Below, in pieces: positions 5,584 through 5,873 of a stretch of 5,873 nt of DNA (its first letter is position 1; the number at the start of each line of letters is the position of its first letter). Source of the stretch: an uncultured Taibaiella sp. (lineage in GTDB: Bacteria; Bacteroidota; Bacteroidia; Chitinophagales; Chitinophagaceae). Where the stretch lies: the NCBI GenBank assembly GCA_946886975.1, contig CAMPJV010000177.1, positions 1 to 5,873 of the forward strand, read 5' to 3'. The position numbers and the translations under genes are program-made. The notes beneath the pieces are model-generated. The model did not search any database. It was not told the origin of the DNA and was given only the letters and a program-made list of their open reading frames with translations.

Positions 5584-5873
5584 CTATTCTTGCCAGAGGA
5601 AAGGGAACAAAATAACCCCCAGTACCACAACGAGCACGTCCAGCAGCAGCAGGGTCCCTGCCAGCGCCCACCATCCCGGCTGATACACAGGAGAGATCGC
5701 TTTTACCGCCAGGTTGCTCAATATCATCAGCACCGGCGTCACCAGCGGAAATCCCAGTATCGCCATCAGTGCCGCATTCTGGTTGGCCCTTGCCGCAATA
5801 GCAGAAAGAAAGGTAAACACCACCGACAGGCTTATACTACCCACAGCCGTCACCACCACGAACAGCCCCGTCT
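5584..5873 (-). CDS. ccmB: CcmB haem-exporter ABC permease, C-terminal part, cut by right edge
   Basis: The frame is open from the right edge to the TAG at 5586-5584 and shows the last 95 residues of a membrane protein. Three hydrophobic segments are visible, at about 3-23, 35-53 and 66-91 of the visible part. Between the first two lies SAIAARANQNAALMAILGFPLVTP, which is the signature region of CcmB, including the Ala-Arg-Ala turn before the AALMAIL.FP.VTPV helix. CcmB is the permease subunit that works with the ATPase CcmA and with CcmC/CcmD in cytochrome c maturation, at the inner membrane. The family is about 220 residues, so roughly half is missing upstream, beyond the window. A GTG at 5859 is an internal valine codon, not the start, because the frame continues to the edge with T-G-L-F. 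The gap to ccmC is 157 nt, longer than the tight spacing of the ccmC, ccmD and gdh genes. Confidence 0.88.
   Translation of the reverse strand, partial: TGLFVVVTAVGSISLSVVFTFLSAIAARANQNAALMAILGFPLVTPVLMILSNLAVKAISPVYQPGWWALAGTLLLLDVLVVVLGVILFPFLWQE

Noticed and set aside
1..5873. CRISPR arrays, tRNA or rRNA genes, insertion sequences, integrase or phage genes
   Set aside because: No regularly spaced direct repeats, cloverleaf-like segments, rRNA-like stretches or transposase/integrase motifs were seen on either strand.

Overview
The window looks like a chromosomal segment from a member of the Bacteroidota, most likely a Chitinophagaceae-type organism. This rests on the ccmB / ccmC / small CcmD-like / glutamate dehydrogenase gene order, on TAnnTTTG-type -7 promoter elements, on A-rich leaders without clear Shine-Dalgarno sequences, and on the general look of the proteins. 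The lineage is inferred from gene content; no marker gene is present. Both edges cut through genes.

Left part (1-1917): the N-terminal end of a VOC (glyoxalase/bleomycin-resistance fold) protein runs off the left edge on the minus strand and has no ATG, GTG or TTG start. Divergent from it is a two-gene plus-strand unit. It holds a zinc-dependent medium-chain dehydrogenase of the glutathione-independent formaldehyde dehydrogenase-like group (252-1406) and, 13 nt later, a 165-residue protein of unknown function with a single C-terminal membrane anchor (1420-1917). A hairpin at 1938-1963 separates this unit from the convergent gene on its right.

Middle part (1969-4495), minus strand: a secreted S9-type alpha/beta hydrolase with its own -7-like promoter element, preceded in the direction of transcription by an NAD(P)-dependent glutamate dehydrogenase that ends in a strong UUCG-loop intrinsic terminator (3005-3030). 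The hydrolase is therefore probably transcribed separately from the glutamate dehydrogenase.

Right part (4521-5873), minus strand: cytochrome c maturation genes in the order ccmB (partial, right edge), ccmC and a CcmD-like small membrane protein, with glutamate dehydrogenase only 25 nt downstream of the last. CcmB, CcmC and CcmD would form the membrane part of the System I haem-handling ABC machinery. Glutamate dehydrogenase appears to share their transcript. The 157-nt gap between ccmB and ccmC holds a G/C-rich hairpin that resembles a dispersed intergenic repeat, an inverted repeat and a -7-like element, so ccmC, ccmD and gdh may also start from their own promoter.

I see no CRISPR array, tRNA, rRNA, insertion sequence or obvious mobile element. 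Most of the window is ordinary housekeeping and accessory metabolism. The less ordinary items are the dehydrogenase / membrane-anchored unknown pair, the region between the two divergent genes at 118-251, and the ccmB-ccmC intergenic region.
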